DNA of 64,000 nucleotides from Phycisphaerae bacterium (GTDB taxonomy: Bacteria > Planctomycetota > Phycisphaerae > SM23-33), in assembly GCA_030745875.1 (NCBI GenBank), contig JASLNT010000085.1:1-64000 (forward strand), given 5' to 3'. Below, piece after piece: positions 56,837-64,000 of the stretch. The notes under the pieces are model-generated. The model worked only from the letters and a program-made list of their open reading frames with translations, searched no databases and had not been told where the DNA came from. A program made the translations under genes and the position numbers. The first letter of the stretch is position 1; every line of letters starts with the position of its first letter.

Positions 56837-58747
56837 ATGGATGAACTGCTTGTTCCATCTTCTCCCAACGATCGTAACGGCCGACCCTGGTTGGCGGTGA
56901 TGAATGTCATTCTGGCTTCGGCTGGGATTATTGCAATCGCGGCGTTGGTGCTTGAATACGGTTTCGGGCGGAATCCCCCGATCGAAGTGTTCTGGCTGCA
57001 CGTAATCCAGAGCGCGGTGGTGGCGGTGTTCGTCGCCGATCGCGTCATCCGGGTCGTTCTGGCCCGAGACCATCTGCAGTACTTGCGAGAGAACTGGACG
57101 GACTTTGCGCTGATGGGGGTCGCGGTGGTCGTCTTGGCGGGTTTCGCACGCTCTGGCGAAGTTCTGTCGGCCGGGGCCATGTACGTTATCGTCACGCAGG
57201 TGTATATCCTGGCGGCGTTGATAATTCGCGGGGTGAATGTAAATCTCCGATTCGCCGACAGCGGAATTCATCCCGCCAGGCTGCTTGTGGGGAGTTTCCT
57301 GTTCATGTGCCTGGTGGGTTCGGGTTTGCTGATGCTTCCGGCGGCGATTGCTGAAGGCGAATGGATGCGGTGGTATTATCTCGATTCGCTGTTCACCGCA
57401 ACCAGCGCCACATGCGTAACAGGTCTCGTGGTCAAGGGCACCGGAAGCACGTTCACGCCTTTCGGACAGGCCGTTATCCTTGGCCTGATCCAGCTCGGCG
57501 GACTCGGGATCATGATGTTCGGCACGGTCATGGCGATGATGGTCGGGAAAATGCTGTCGCTGAAGGGCACCGACACGCTGGGGCAAATGTTAAACACCAA
57601 CCAGATCGGACGGATCGCCCGAGTCGCCCGTTTCGTTCTCATCGCCACGTTCAGCCTGGAACTGATCGGAGCCCTGCTGATGTTTCCGATGTTCCTTAAC
57701 GCCAATGGGAACAGCGGATCGCCGCTGACGGCCCCCCAGGCCATGTGGTACAGCGTGTTTCACAGCGTATCGGCGTTCTGTAATGCGGGGTTCTCGTTGT
57801 ACGACAAGAACCTGATGGCTGGAGTGGGCGACGGATGGGCGGCGTTGCGGGACAGATGGCAGATGATGGGCGTTATATCGCCTCTGATCATCCTGGGCGG
57901 GTTGGGTTTCCCCGTTCTCCAGGACATCGGAAAATGGTTCGGGGATGTGTTCGGGCGCATACGAAGAGCAATGCGAGGCAAGTGGTCTATGGACTTCTCG
58001 CCCCTGCCCCGCAAACGCCTGACGCTTCATTCGAAGATCGTGCTGTCGACTACGGTGATACTGCTGGTCTGGGGAGCGGTGATCCTGTGGGCGGTGGAGA
58101 CCGTGGAGGCTCCAAGACCATTTACGCCCGGGCGGGACCCGAATGATCCGGCGGTTGTATCGGACAGCTGGCGCAGCAGCTCCAATATGTCCAAGGCGAA
58201 GGAATCGATCTTCGCGTCAATTACAGCCAGGACGGCCGGCTTCAACACGATAGACATGAACCAGTTGTCGGACGGGGGCAAGCTGTGGATGTGCGGTCTT
58301 ATGACCATCGGAGGCAGCCCGGCGAGCACGGCTGGCGGAATGAAAACCGTTACGCTGGCGATACTCGTGCTGGTGGCTTGCAGCGTGCTGCGAAACCGGA
58401 ATGAGTTGGAAGTCTATCATCGCAGCGTAACCGTGGACATAATCCGCAAGGTCGTCGCGCTGGCGATTCTCTACATATGCCTTCTCCTGACGATCACGCT
58501 GCTGCTTTCGATTACAATGGGCGGAACTTACCAATTCATTGATCTGCTGTTTGAATCGTGCAGCGCATGCGGTACGGTGGGACTGTCGACAGGGGTCACT
58601 GAGAAGTTGAACGACCCGGCCAGATGCGTTGTCATGGCGGGCATGTTTATTGGACGACTCGGCCCGCTGACGCTGTTGCTGGCGATGGCGGGCAGAACCA
58701 GACAGACAAAATACTCCTATCCCTCTGAGAACATAATCATCGGGTGA
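56837..58747 (+). CDS. TrkH/KtrB-type potassium transporter with N-terminal helical extension
   Basis: A 636-residue membrane protein. The transporter core (about 150-636) shows the repeated pore segments SLFTATSATCVTGLVVKGTG, FHSVSAFCNAGFSLYD, TARTAGFNTIDMN and SCSACGTVGLSTGV, each carrying the selectivity-filter Gly. Compared with KtrB (about 450) and TrkH (about 480) it has an extra N-terminal 150 residues with about four hydrophobic helices; ADRVIRVVLARDHLQYLREN WTDFALMG-type sequence resembles channel S2-S3 regions. Gene order with the TrkA-like regulator five bases downstream confirms a Ktr/Trk system for K+ uptake. Confidence 0.9.
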   Translation: MDELLVPSSPNDRNGRPWLAVMNVILASAGIIAIAALVLEYGFGRNPPIEVFWLHVIQSAVVAVFVADRVIRVVLARDHLQYLRENWTDFALMGVAVVVLAGFARSGEVLSAGAMYVIVTQVYILAALIIRGVNVNLRFADSGIHPARLLVGSFLFMCLVGSGLLMLPAAIAEGEWMRWYYLDSLFTATSATCVTGLVVKGTGSTFTPFGQAVILGLIQLGGLGIMMFGTVMAMMVGKMLSLKGTDTLGQMLNTNQIGRIARVARFVLIATFSLELIGALLMFPMFLNANGNSGSPLTAPQAMWYSVFHSVSAFCNAGFSLYDKNLMAGVGDGWAALRDRWQMMGVISPLIILGGLGFPVLQDIGKWFGDVFGRIRRAMRGKWSMDFSPLPRKRLTLHSKIVLSTTVILLVWGAVILWAVETVEAPRPFTPGRDPNDPAVVSDSWRSSSNMSKAKESIFASITARTAGFNTIDMNQLSDGGKLWMCGLMTIGGSPASTAGGMKTVTLAILVLVACSVLRNRNELEVYHRSVTVDIIRKVVALAILYICLLLTITLLLSITMGGTYQFIDLLFESCSACGTVGLSTGVTEKLNDPARCVVMAGMFIGRLGPLTLLLAMAGRTRQTKYSYPSENIIIG

Positions 58748-58751
58748 CACC

Positions 58752-59435
58752 ATGGAACGTTTCGCAGTAATCGGATTGGGCCGCTTCGGAATGATGCTGG
58801 CCAAACTGCTCGCCCAGGACGGAGCTGACGTTATCGCCGTCGACTCCGACCAGGAATGCGTCGACGCCATTCGCGATCATGTATCGCTGGCGGTTTGCCT
58901 GGACGCAACCAACGCCGACGCACTGAGAAGCCAGGGCATCGACAAAGTCGACGTAGCCGTCGTCGGAGTGGGAGAATCGTTCGAAAACAGCGTCCTGGCG
59001 ACCGTGACTCTCAAAGAACTCAATGTTCCCACGGTGATCAGTCGCGCCACCAGCCGCGTGCGGGCTGAAATCCTCGCGCGCGTCGGAGCAGACGACGTGG
59101 TGAATCCGGAGAAAGAATCCGCACAGCGGTGGAAGAACCGCCTGATGGCTCCAAGCATCATGGAACGGATCGAACTGGCTGAAGGAGCCTCACTGGTGCA
59201 ACTCAAAACGCCCAATCGCTTCCACGACAAGACACTGGTGCAACTGGACCTCCGCAAAACGTATCGCGTAAACGTGGTGGCCATCAGGCGCACCGTGGAG
59301 GAAATCGAAAACGATCAAACTGTCACCAAACAGTTCCTCATATCGGTTCCCGCCGGAGACACGGTTATTAAGAAAGGCGATGTCCTTATCCTGATCGGTA
59401 CGGATGAAGCGATCGAGAATCTTCCGGCAAATTGA
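58752..59435 (+). CDS. TrkA/KtrA potassium-uptake regulatory protein
   Basis: A 227-residue cytoplasmic RCK protein. FAVIGLGRFGMMLAKLL is the NAD/ATP-binding GxGxxG Rossmann motif, followed by VIAVDSDQECVDAI and ADDVVNPEKESAQ. Residues about 140-220 are a TrkA_C domain (LVQLKTPNRFHDKTLVQLDL). It gates the adjacent TrkH/KtrB-type channel in response to nucleotides. Length matches KtrA (about 220), not the duplicated TrkA (about 450). Confidence 0.93.
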   Translation: MERFAVIGLGRFGMMLAKLLAQDGADVIAVDSDQECVDAIRDHVSLAVCLDATNADALRSQGIDKVDVAVVGVGESFENSVLATVTLKELNVPTVISRATSRVRAEILARVGADDVVNPEKESAQRWKNRLMAPSIMERIELAEGASLVQLKTPNRFHDKTLVQLDLRKTYRVNVVAIRRTVEEIENDQTVTKQFLISVPAGDTVIKKGDVLILIGTDEAIENLPAN

Positions 59436-59478
59436 CGTTCCCCTATTCACGCCGATGAAACAACAATAAGCAAAAGAA

Positions 59479-59506
59479 CAGCCCGCGGATAGCTTTTCGC
59501 GGGCTG
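59479..59506. terminator. Bidirectional hairpin terminator
   Basis: CAGCCCGCG pairs with CGCGGGCTG around a 10-base loop, located between the convergent TrkA/KtrA-like and rpiB genes. The flanking bases are only moderately T/A-rich, so it is a probable shared terminator. Confidence 0.65.
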
Positions 59507-59531
59507 TCGTTACGATCAAGTTTTCGCGTTT

Positions 59532-60023
59532 CTACGCCTCGGCCAGACCGTTGCCTTCGGACACATAACAGTTCGGATCTTCCTGTTCTTCGATGCAGTT
59601 GATCTTTCGAACGCGGCGCTCGTGACGCCCCCCGCCATCGAATTCGGTGTCGATCCAGCTGCATACGATTCGGCGTATAAGTTCGTCGCCAAGCACGTCG
59701 CTTGCAAGGCAGAGTATGTTCGCATTATTGTGCCTGCGCGACATCTGAGCGGTAAGCTCGTCGTGACACAGCGCCGCCCTAACACCGGAGACTTTGTTGG
59801 CGCAAATGCTCATACCAATTCCGCTACCGCAGACCAGGACCGCAAAGTCGACTTTACCATCGGCCACCGCGCATGCGGCGGGGAAAGCGACGTCGGGATA
59901 GTCGCAGCTCTTGGAGCTGTTTGTGCCCATGTCGATGACTTCGTGGCTCCGCTCGTTGAGCAGCACCACGATTTTCTCTTTTACTGCATGGCCGCGATGA
60001 TCAGCACCCACTGCGATCTTCAT
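59532..60023 (-). CDS. rpiB: Ribose-5-phosphate isomerase B
   Basis: A 163-residue enzyme interconverting ribulose-5-phosphate and ribose-5-phosphate (or allose-type analogues). KIAVGADHRGHAVKEKI starts the fold; VCGSGIGMSICANKVSGVRA holds the catalytic Cys loop and CHDELTAQMSRRHNNANIL the conserved middle. ATG 60023 is six bases after AAAAGGA; its start lies just past the stop of the TsaC-phosphatase gene. Expected length is about 150. Confidence 0.95.
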   Translation of the reverse strand: MKIAVGADHRGHAVKEKIVVLLNERSHEVIDMGTNSSKSCDYPDVAFPAACAVADGKVDFAVLVCGSGIGMSICANKVSGVRAALCHDELTAQMSRRHNNANILCLASDVLGDELIRRIVCSWIDTEFDGGGRHERRVRKINCIEEQEDPNCYVSEGNGLAEA

Positions 60024-60025
60024 TG

Positions 60026-61159
60026 TCATTCCTTTTCAAGGTCTCCGGCTTGTCTAAGATACGTTCTGAACGCTCGGTCGATTCGCTCAGCGATGTCAAA
60101 ATAGACGCCCACGTCAGCCCCTATCGGATCTGGTATGTCACCGTCCGGATCCAACAACCGCAACTTCGCGGCCGCCGAAGGGGCCAGGCAGCGCGCCTCG
60201 GACAAATGTTGTCCTGTACAACAGAATATCACATCAGAGCAGTTTATCAACTCCGAAGTGAGTTTTTGGCTGGAGTGTTGCGATATATCGGCTCCGAATT
60301 TCTCCAAGGCCTGAACAGATTGCCGCGAGGCCCGACCGCCGGGAAACGCAAAAAGCCCGGCCGATTCCACACAGAAACCATGCTCAGAAAGGCCTTTAGC
60401 GTCACAACCGAATTTCTCGGACAGAGCCCTTATCGCCAATCCCTCAGCCATCGGAGACCGACAGGTGTTTCCCGTGCATACAAACAAGTACATGGTGGCC
60501 ATTATCCGTTCAATATCGGAATTCCCGCAAACTCCGGTCCGAAGGACATCCCATTGATCGTCGCTGCAGGCAAGTATGGTGGAATCGCCTCCATATTCGG
60601 TCCGGCCGCTGTCTATCAACAGGTCGATCCGACCGTCCAGGTCTGCAAGGACCTCCTTACCCGTGCGGGGCGAGGGATGTCCCGCCAGATTCGCGCTGGG
60701 CGCAACCACCACCTGATCAACACCCGCCAGCATCATTCTCGCGACCGGAGCATCAGGACATCGCAGACCTATCCGCCCATCGCTGGTCAGCACATCGTGC
60801 AATCCCGCGTTCTGGAGTTGCGGATCGTTCAAGGCTCCGCCCGTTTCGAGCACCAGCGTTATCGGACCGGGCCAGGCCTTGTGGATCACTTTGGCTGCGG
60901 CGGACCCGACGTTTGCAACATACCGCCCGATATCTTCGGGCCAGGGAATATGCACGCTGAAAGGGCGCTCGGGGCGATCTTTCAACTCACGCAAACGCTC
61001 CAAGGCCTGAGCGTCTGAAGCAACCGCCGCCACACCGTAGACTGTTTCGGTGGCGAAGGCGACGAGTTGCCCGGCCTGGAGGGCATCTGCGCCCTTCTCG
61101 GCCGCTGCGGTCGCCGCCTGCGTGTCGGTGGGATCAACTTTTATTACGCGTGTGGACAT
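60026..61159 (-). CDS. Fusion of threonylcarbamoyl-AMP synthase (TsaC/YrdC) and low-molecular-weight arginine/tyrosine phosphatase
   Basis: A 377-residue protein with two domains. Residues about 8-215 are TsaC/Sua5-like: AFATETVYGVAAVASD, LRELKDRPERPFSVHI and VVVAPSANLAGHPSPRTG, which make threonylcarbamoyl-AMP for the t6A base of tRNAs. Residues about 222-377 are a low-molecular-weight phosphatase: FVCTGNTCRSPMAEG carries Cys228 and Arg234, and DPIG near the end holds the general acid Asp. Thr232 (NTC) is the residue that in B. subtilis YwlE selects phosphoarginine, whereas tyrosine phosphatases have Ile (NIC). The next gene is rpiB, reproducing the ywlC-ywlE-rpiB neighbourhood, with the first two genes fused. 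Confidence 0.92.
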   Translation of the reverse strand: MSTRVIKVDPTDTQAATAAAEKGADALQAGQLVAFATETVYGVAAVASDAQALERLRELKDRPERPFSVHIPWPEDIGRYVANVGSAAAKVIHKAWPGPITLVLETGGALNDPQLQNAGLHDVLTSDGRIGLRCPDAPVARMMLAGVDQVVVAPSANLAGHPSPRTGKEVLADLDGRIDLLIDSGRTEYGGDSTILACSDDQWDVLRTGVCGNSDIERIMATMYLFVCTGNTCRSPMAEGLAIRALSEKFGCDAKGLSEHGFCVESAGLFAFPGGRASRQSVQALEKFGADISQHSSQKLTSELINCSDVIFCCTGQHLSEARCLAPSAAAKLRLLDPDGDIPDPIGADVGVYFDIAERIDRAFRTYLRQAGDLEKE

Positions 61160-61256
61160 ATTTTCTCTTTCGAACATTATCCAGGCCAGGCATGGATCAA
61201 GTCAAGCTGACGCGACGCCGGGCAAGTACTCGGAACGGAGGCGATCTGAGTTGAGT

Positions 61257-63326
61257 TTATTTCTTCTTGAGCGTGTCGGCCGCTTCGACCGCCAGGGGAG
61301 ACTCCGGAAAAATATCAACGATACGCTTGAGGGTCGCGGCAGCCTTGTCGGGTTTGTCCATCTTCCTGCAGGCCTCCGCCGCCAGCATCAGCAGTTGAGC
61401 CCCGTAGTTGCTGGTGGGGTTCACCCTCGCGAGTATATCGGCCTCGTGGACGATCTCGCCATAGCGTCCCTGCGCCATCCAGAGCCTGGCTGAAAGAAGC
61501 GAAAAGTATCCGTCGAGTTTGTCGGCGGGGAATGTCTGAGCCCATCTCTGCAGATACTGCTCCGCCCACTCGTAGTTCTGACTCGAAACCGTATACGACT
61601 CGACATGCCGCGAAAAATCGCCTCTTAGTATGGGATGCTTCTTACCGCGGGCTTCGGGACCGAGACCGGCGGTCTTGTACGCGGCCAGCGCCTTATCGTA
61701 GTCGCCGCGAGCCCTCCAGACATCTCCGACACCGATCTGCGCATCCCGGCCTGTCGCCGGGGTGATCTTCTTACCGTAGCGATCGGCGGCTCGCGTGTAG
61801 AGTTTCATCGCCTCCTTGTCGTCACGGACATTGTCCAGCACTATCCGTGCAGCCATTATTGTCATCCGGGCGGATGTTTCGGGAGTATCGCATCTGTCGG
61901 CGGCCACCAGGAGCACTTTGACGGCGTTGGCGGCCTGGGCGCTGTCCAGCATGAGCTTTGAAACAACGGGCGCTACAGCTCTAACACCGGCCGCGGGCAG
62001 CGTTTTGCGATTCAGAAAGGCTGTGCATGCACGGATCATGTCTTTGGTGAGTTTGCTGCGCTTGAGCAATTCAAATGCGGGCGCCACTGCATCGGCGTTG
62101 AGTGTTTGGAAGTTGTAGCCGGCTATGATCGCGGCGTGGTCCTTCTCCTGATCGATTTTCCGGTGAGTTACGCGGTCCCACGGGCGGGATACGGAAATGC
62201 GATTGGTCCGGATAAGCTCCCCTCTCGGCGTCTTGGATTTTAGAGTTACTGTGTATAGTCCGTCGACTGCGTAAACGTGATCGACAGCAGCTTCGGTCGA
62301 TGTCTGGCCGTCGCCGAAGTCCCATTCCCATTTGAGCCCCTTGCCCCCCCTGCCGACCGTCTGGGCGGTAAAGGTATAGCGCTGAGAGTAACGATTGGCG
62401 GCGAACGCCTCACCGGCGTAGACGGGCGAAAAATCTATGTCGAGCGGTTTGCTCACTTGCTGCATGGTTCCGGCCTTGCCGGTATGCACGAGCGAGTAGG
62501 CCGCCGGTGGAATCACGCGCACTCGCTTCTCTCCGGGCTCCTTCCACGCCACAACAAGCACGGGGTTCGATTTCCTGTTGATATGGTAGAAAGTCAGCTT
62601 GTGCAGGCCGGCTCGCAGATTGACTTTGGCGTTCCTGCGGATATCTCGCTGAGGGCGATGCCATCCTCCGTCGCTGATGAGCAACTTGTCATCCACAAGC
62701 AGGAACGAGGCGTTATTGCTGGAACAACTGAAAGTATACTGACCCGTCTTGGGCGCCACGACGTATCCGATCATCAGGTTGGCGATCGCGTCATCCGGGC
62801 CGAATGGATTGTAGCCCAGGAACATTCGGTCCATGAAACGCTTTCCCATCATTGGACCGGACTTCTCGAATATCTTTTTGGCGTCGCTTAGTTTCCCGGG
62901 CGGGTTGACACTGCAGCGGCGTGTCTCCAGGAGGACGCCTCGCTGAATCGGAAGGACCGCGCGCCTTGGCGGCGCGTCGGGATTGCCCAGATAAGCGTAA
63001 TATTTTTTCAGCCCGCCCTGCTTTGCAAACGCTAATCTTGCGCTATCTCCGGGCCCGACCATAAGCACGGTGGAGAGCACCTCTTTGCCCATGGGCGTTG
63101 TTACGCGAATATCGCTTCCGTCAGGCTTGCTAACTCCCCCGGTGGCGATTTTCACGCTTATTATGTCCGCCCCGCCCAGGCGCGTAGGCGTAGTTTCTTC
63201 GACCGTAATCTCGCGCCGGTACCGCCATTTTGGGCTCCACCACGGGTCCGCCGCACGCGCCGCCGAGGCGCACAACAGAACCAGCAGTGGAAACTTAATC
63301 CAAAATCCGGTATATCCGTGTTTCAT
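61257..63326 (-). CDS. Secreted PA14/PKD-domain protein with TPR tail
   Basis: A 689-residue exported protein with signal peptide (LLVLLCASAARAADPW). An N-terminal domain of unrecognised type (DUF2341-like, WSPKWRYRREITVEE) is followed by a PA14-like beta domain (about 140-270; YVVAPKTGQYTFSCSSNNASFLLVDDKLL, LRAGLHKLTFYH). A PKD domain is at about 310-385 (GLKWEWDFGDGQTSTEAAVDHVY). The last 300 residues are helical TPR-type sequence (DVWRARGDYDKALAAYKTAGLG, AEACRKMDKPDKAAATLKRIVDIFP). PA14 binds glycans; PKD is a spacer. I infer a surface glycan-binding or assembly protein. It is probably read alone. Confidence 0.83.
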   Translation of the reverse strand: MKHGYTGFWIKFPLLVLLCASAARAADPWWSPKWRYRREITVEETTPTRLGGADIISVKIATGGVSKPDGSDIRVTTPMGKEVLSTVLMVGPGDSARLAFAKQGGLKKYYAYLGNPDAPPRRAVLPIQRGVLLETRRCSVNPPGKLSDAKKIFEKSGPMMGKRFMDRMFLGYNPFGPDDAIANLMIGYVVAPKTGQYTFSCSSNNASFLLVDDKLLISDGGWHRPQRDIRRNAKVNLRAGLHKLTFYHINRKSNPVLVVAWKEPGEKRVRVIPPAAYSLVHTGKAGTMQQVSKPLDIDFSPVYAGEAFAANRYSQRYTFTAQTVGRGGKGLKWEWDFGDGQTSTEAAVDHVYAVDGLYTVTLKSKTPRGELIRTNRISVSRPWDRVTHRKIDQEKDHAAIIAGYNFQTLNADAVAPAFELLKRSKLTKDMIRACTAFLNRKTLPAAGVRAVAPVVSKLMLDSAQAANAVKVLLVAADRCDTPETSARMTIMAARIVLDNVRDDKEAMKLYTRAADRYGKKITPATGRDAQIGVGDVWRARGDYDKALAAYKTAGLGPEARGKKHPILRGDFSRHVESYTVSSQNYEWAEQYLQRWAQTFPADKLDGYFSLLSARLWMAQGRYGEIVHEADILARVNPTSNYGAQLLMLAAEACRKMDKPDKAAATLKRIVDIFPESPLAVEAADTLKKK

Positions 63327-63449
63327 GAGAGGTCTTATTGTACGCGATGATTAAACGTTTTGCGAAGGTGCTGTCGGCCCGCAACGGGCGATTCGGCGGC
63401 CTGTTGGGCATAACGCAGCACCGCGCGAAACGATTGCTCAGGTAATGTA

Positions 63450-64000
63450 ATGGCTATGCTGCCTCTTGCCAACTTAATGCATCACAAGCTCGCCAGTACG
63501 CTAAACGCACTGGGAATAGGCATCGGTATATGCATGCTGCTGACGCTGAGCGGGCTGGCGCGCGGTACGCTGTTCGAGGTCTCCGATCGCGCGCAAGCCG
63601 CCGACGCCGATCTCATAGTCTGCCCCAGCGGATGGGGCGATGGAGTAGTCACCCGCAGCGGAGTGGGCCTGTGGGAGAGCTACGCAAAGCTGATCAAGAA
63701 AGAACACGGGGATATCGTCGAGCGAATCGTTCCGGTGTTCGTCTGGCCGATCAAGCTTGCCGGACAAGACCATCGCGCCACCGGGGTGTCTCCGGAGATG
63801 TGGCATACGCTGACGGGCGGGCGAAAACTCTCTGCCGGCAGATTGTTCGACCCGGAAAACAAGTTCGCGACGTGGCTCGAAAAAGAACTGCTGACCGAGG
63901 CGCCCGAGGACGGACCGGCCGAAGACCTGGACCTGACGAAAGCCCCGCATGACGGTCTCGAATTGGTGATAGATGAACGCCTGGCCGAAGCGGGAGGCTT
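63450..64000 (+). CDS. ABC transporter permease, FtsX/MacB-like (truncated by window end)
   Basis: The first 183 codons of a protein starting at ATG 63450 with AGG upstream. LANLMHHKLASTLNALGIGIGICMLLTLSGLARG is the typical first-helix region of MacB/FtsX-type permeases, followed by the periplasmic domain (DLIVCPSGWGD, GVSPEMWHTLTGGRKLSAGRLFD), a common arrangement for lipoprotein release or efflux permeases. No ATPase gene is visible upstream. The window ends inside the periplasmic domain. Confidence 0.75.
   Translation, partial: MAMLPLANLMHHKLASTLNALGIGIGICMLLTLSGLARGTLFEVSDRAQAADADLIVCPSGWGDGVVTRSGVGLWESYAKLIKKEHGDIVERIVPVFVWPIKLAGQDHRATGVSPEMWHTLTGGRKLSAGRLFDPENKFATWLEKELLTEAPEDGPAEDLDLTKAPHDGLELVIDERLAEAGG

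Noticed and set aside
1-64000. tRNA, rRNA, CRISPR, prophage or insertion sequence
   Set aside because: I looked through the intergenic gaps and coding content and found no cloverleaf, direct-repeat array, transposase, integrase or phage gene.

Overview
The window looks like chromosomal DNA of a planctomycete, most likely of the Phycisphaerae type. The evidence is a LEPRxLL N-terminal motif on a giant dockerin-bearing secreted protein, a hydrazine-synthase-alpha-like PD40/cytochrome protein, FGE-like plus PQQ-propeller proteins, VIT-VWA and alpha/alpha-toroid proteins, sulfatases and Tat-exported Gfo/Idh/MocA enzymes. Base composition is moderately GC-rich and even. I see no rRNA, tRNA, insertion sequence, phage gene or CRISPR array.

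Layout. Positions 494-4798: an ApbE-DUF2271 fusion with a PepSY-type membrane partner (flavinylation/redox), a trypsin-like lipoprotein, a DUF1294 membrane protein and a methyltransferase. Positions 4851-11728 (+): heparinase-like lyase, TrpS, FGE-like/PQQ protein, ScpA with an acidic tail, RidA. Positions 11718-24705 (-): CsgG-like lipoprotein, GH127, exported rhodanese, a glutaminase-dead-looking PurF paralogue, true PurF, then an ATP-grasp ligase with a peculiar substrate protein, a toroid protein and a VIT-VWA protein. Positions 24904-27852 (+): SAM hydrolase, bioA, bioD. Positions 27871-34233 (-): HzsA-like protein, sulfatase, SASA esterase, scramblase-like protein. Positions 34602-38125 (+): Gfo/Idh/MocA and two HEAT proteins, closed by a terminator. 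Positions 38334-51979: mixed secreted proteins, a heme-c sensor kinase, the 1492-residue LEPRxLL metalloprotease, a MerR-type regulator, a DoxX/Tat-like/TIM-barrel fusion, amidohydrolase and glycosyltransferase. Positions 52042-59435 (+): GlyRS, LysM lipoprotein, RecG, HisI and a TrkH/TrkA potassium uptake pair. Positions 59532-63326 (-): RpiB, a TsaC/low-molecular-weight phosphatase fusion, and a PA14-PKD-TPR protein. A truncated ABC permease runs off the right end.

The most exciting system is at 19282-21185. A 325-residue protein carries three copies of the eight-residue pattern TTxxxxEE, two just after a Tat-like signal peptide and one at the extreme C-terminus. It is translationally coupled (TGATG) to an ATP-grasp ligase. 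TTxxxxEE is the core motif of plesiocin-type graspetides, in which ATP-grasp enzymes make Thr/Ser to Glu/Asp side-chain esters. I infer a graspetide-like modification of a Tat-exported helical protein, with ester-crosslinked hairpins near both mature ends, rather than a classical short peptide natural product.

Other points of interest: tandem PurF proteins of which one lacks the N-terminal catalytic cysteine; fusion of two genes of the conserved ywlC-ywlE-rpiB neighbourhood with an arginine-phosphatase-type signature; an internal twin-arginine segment between DoxX and a TIM-barrel domain; and an FGE-like domain missing one of the two catalytic cysteines.
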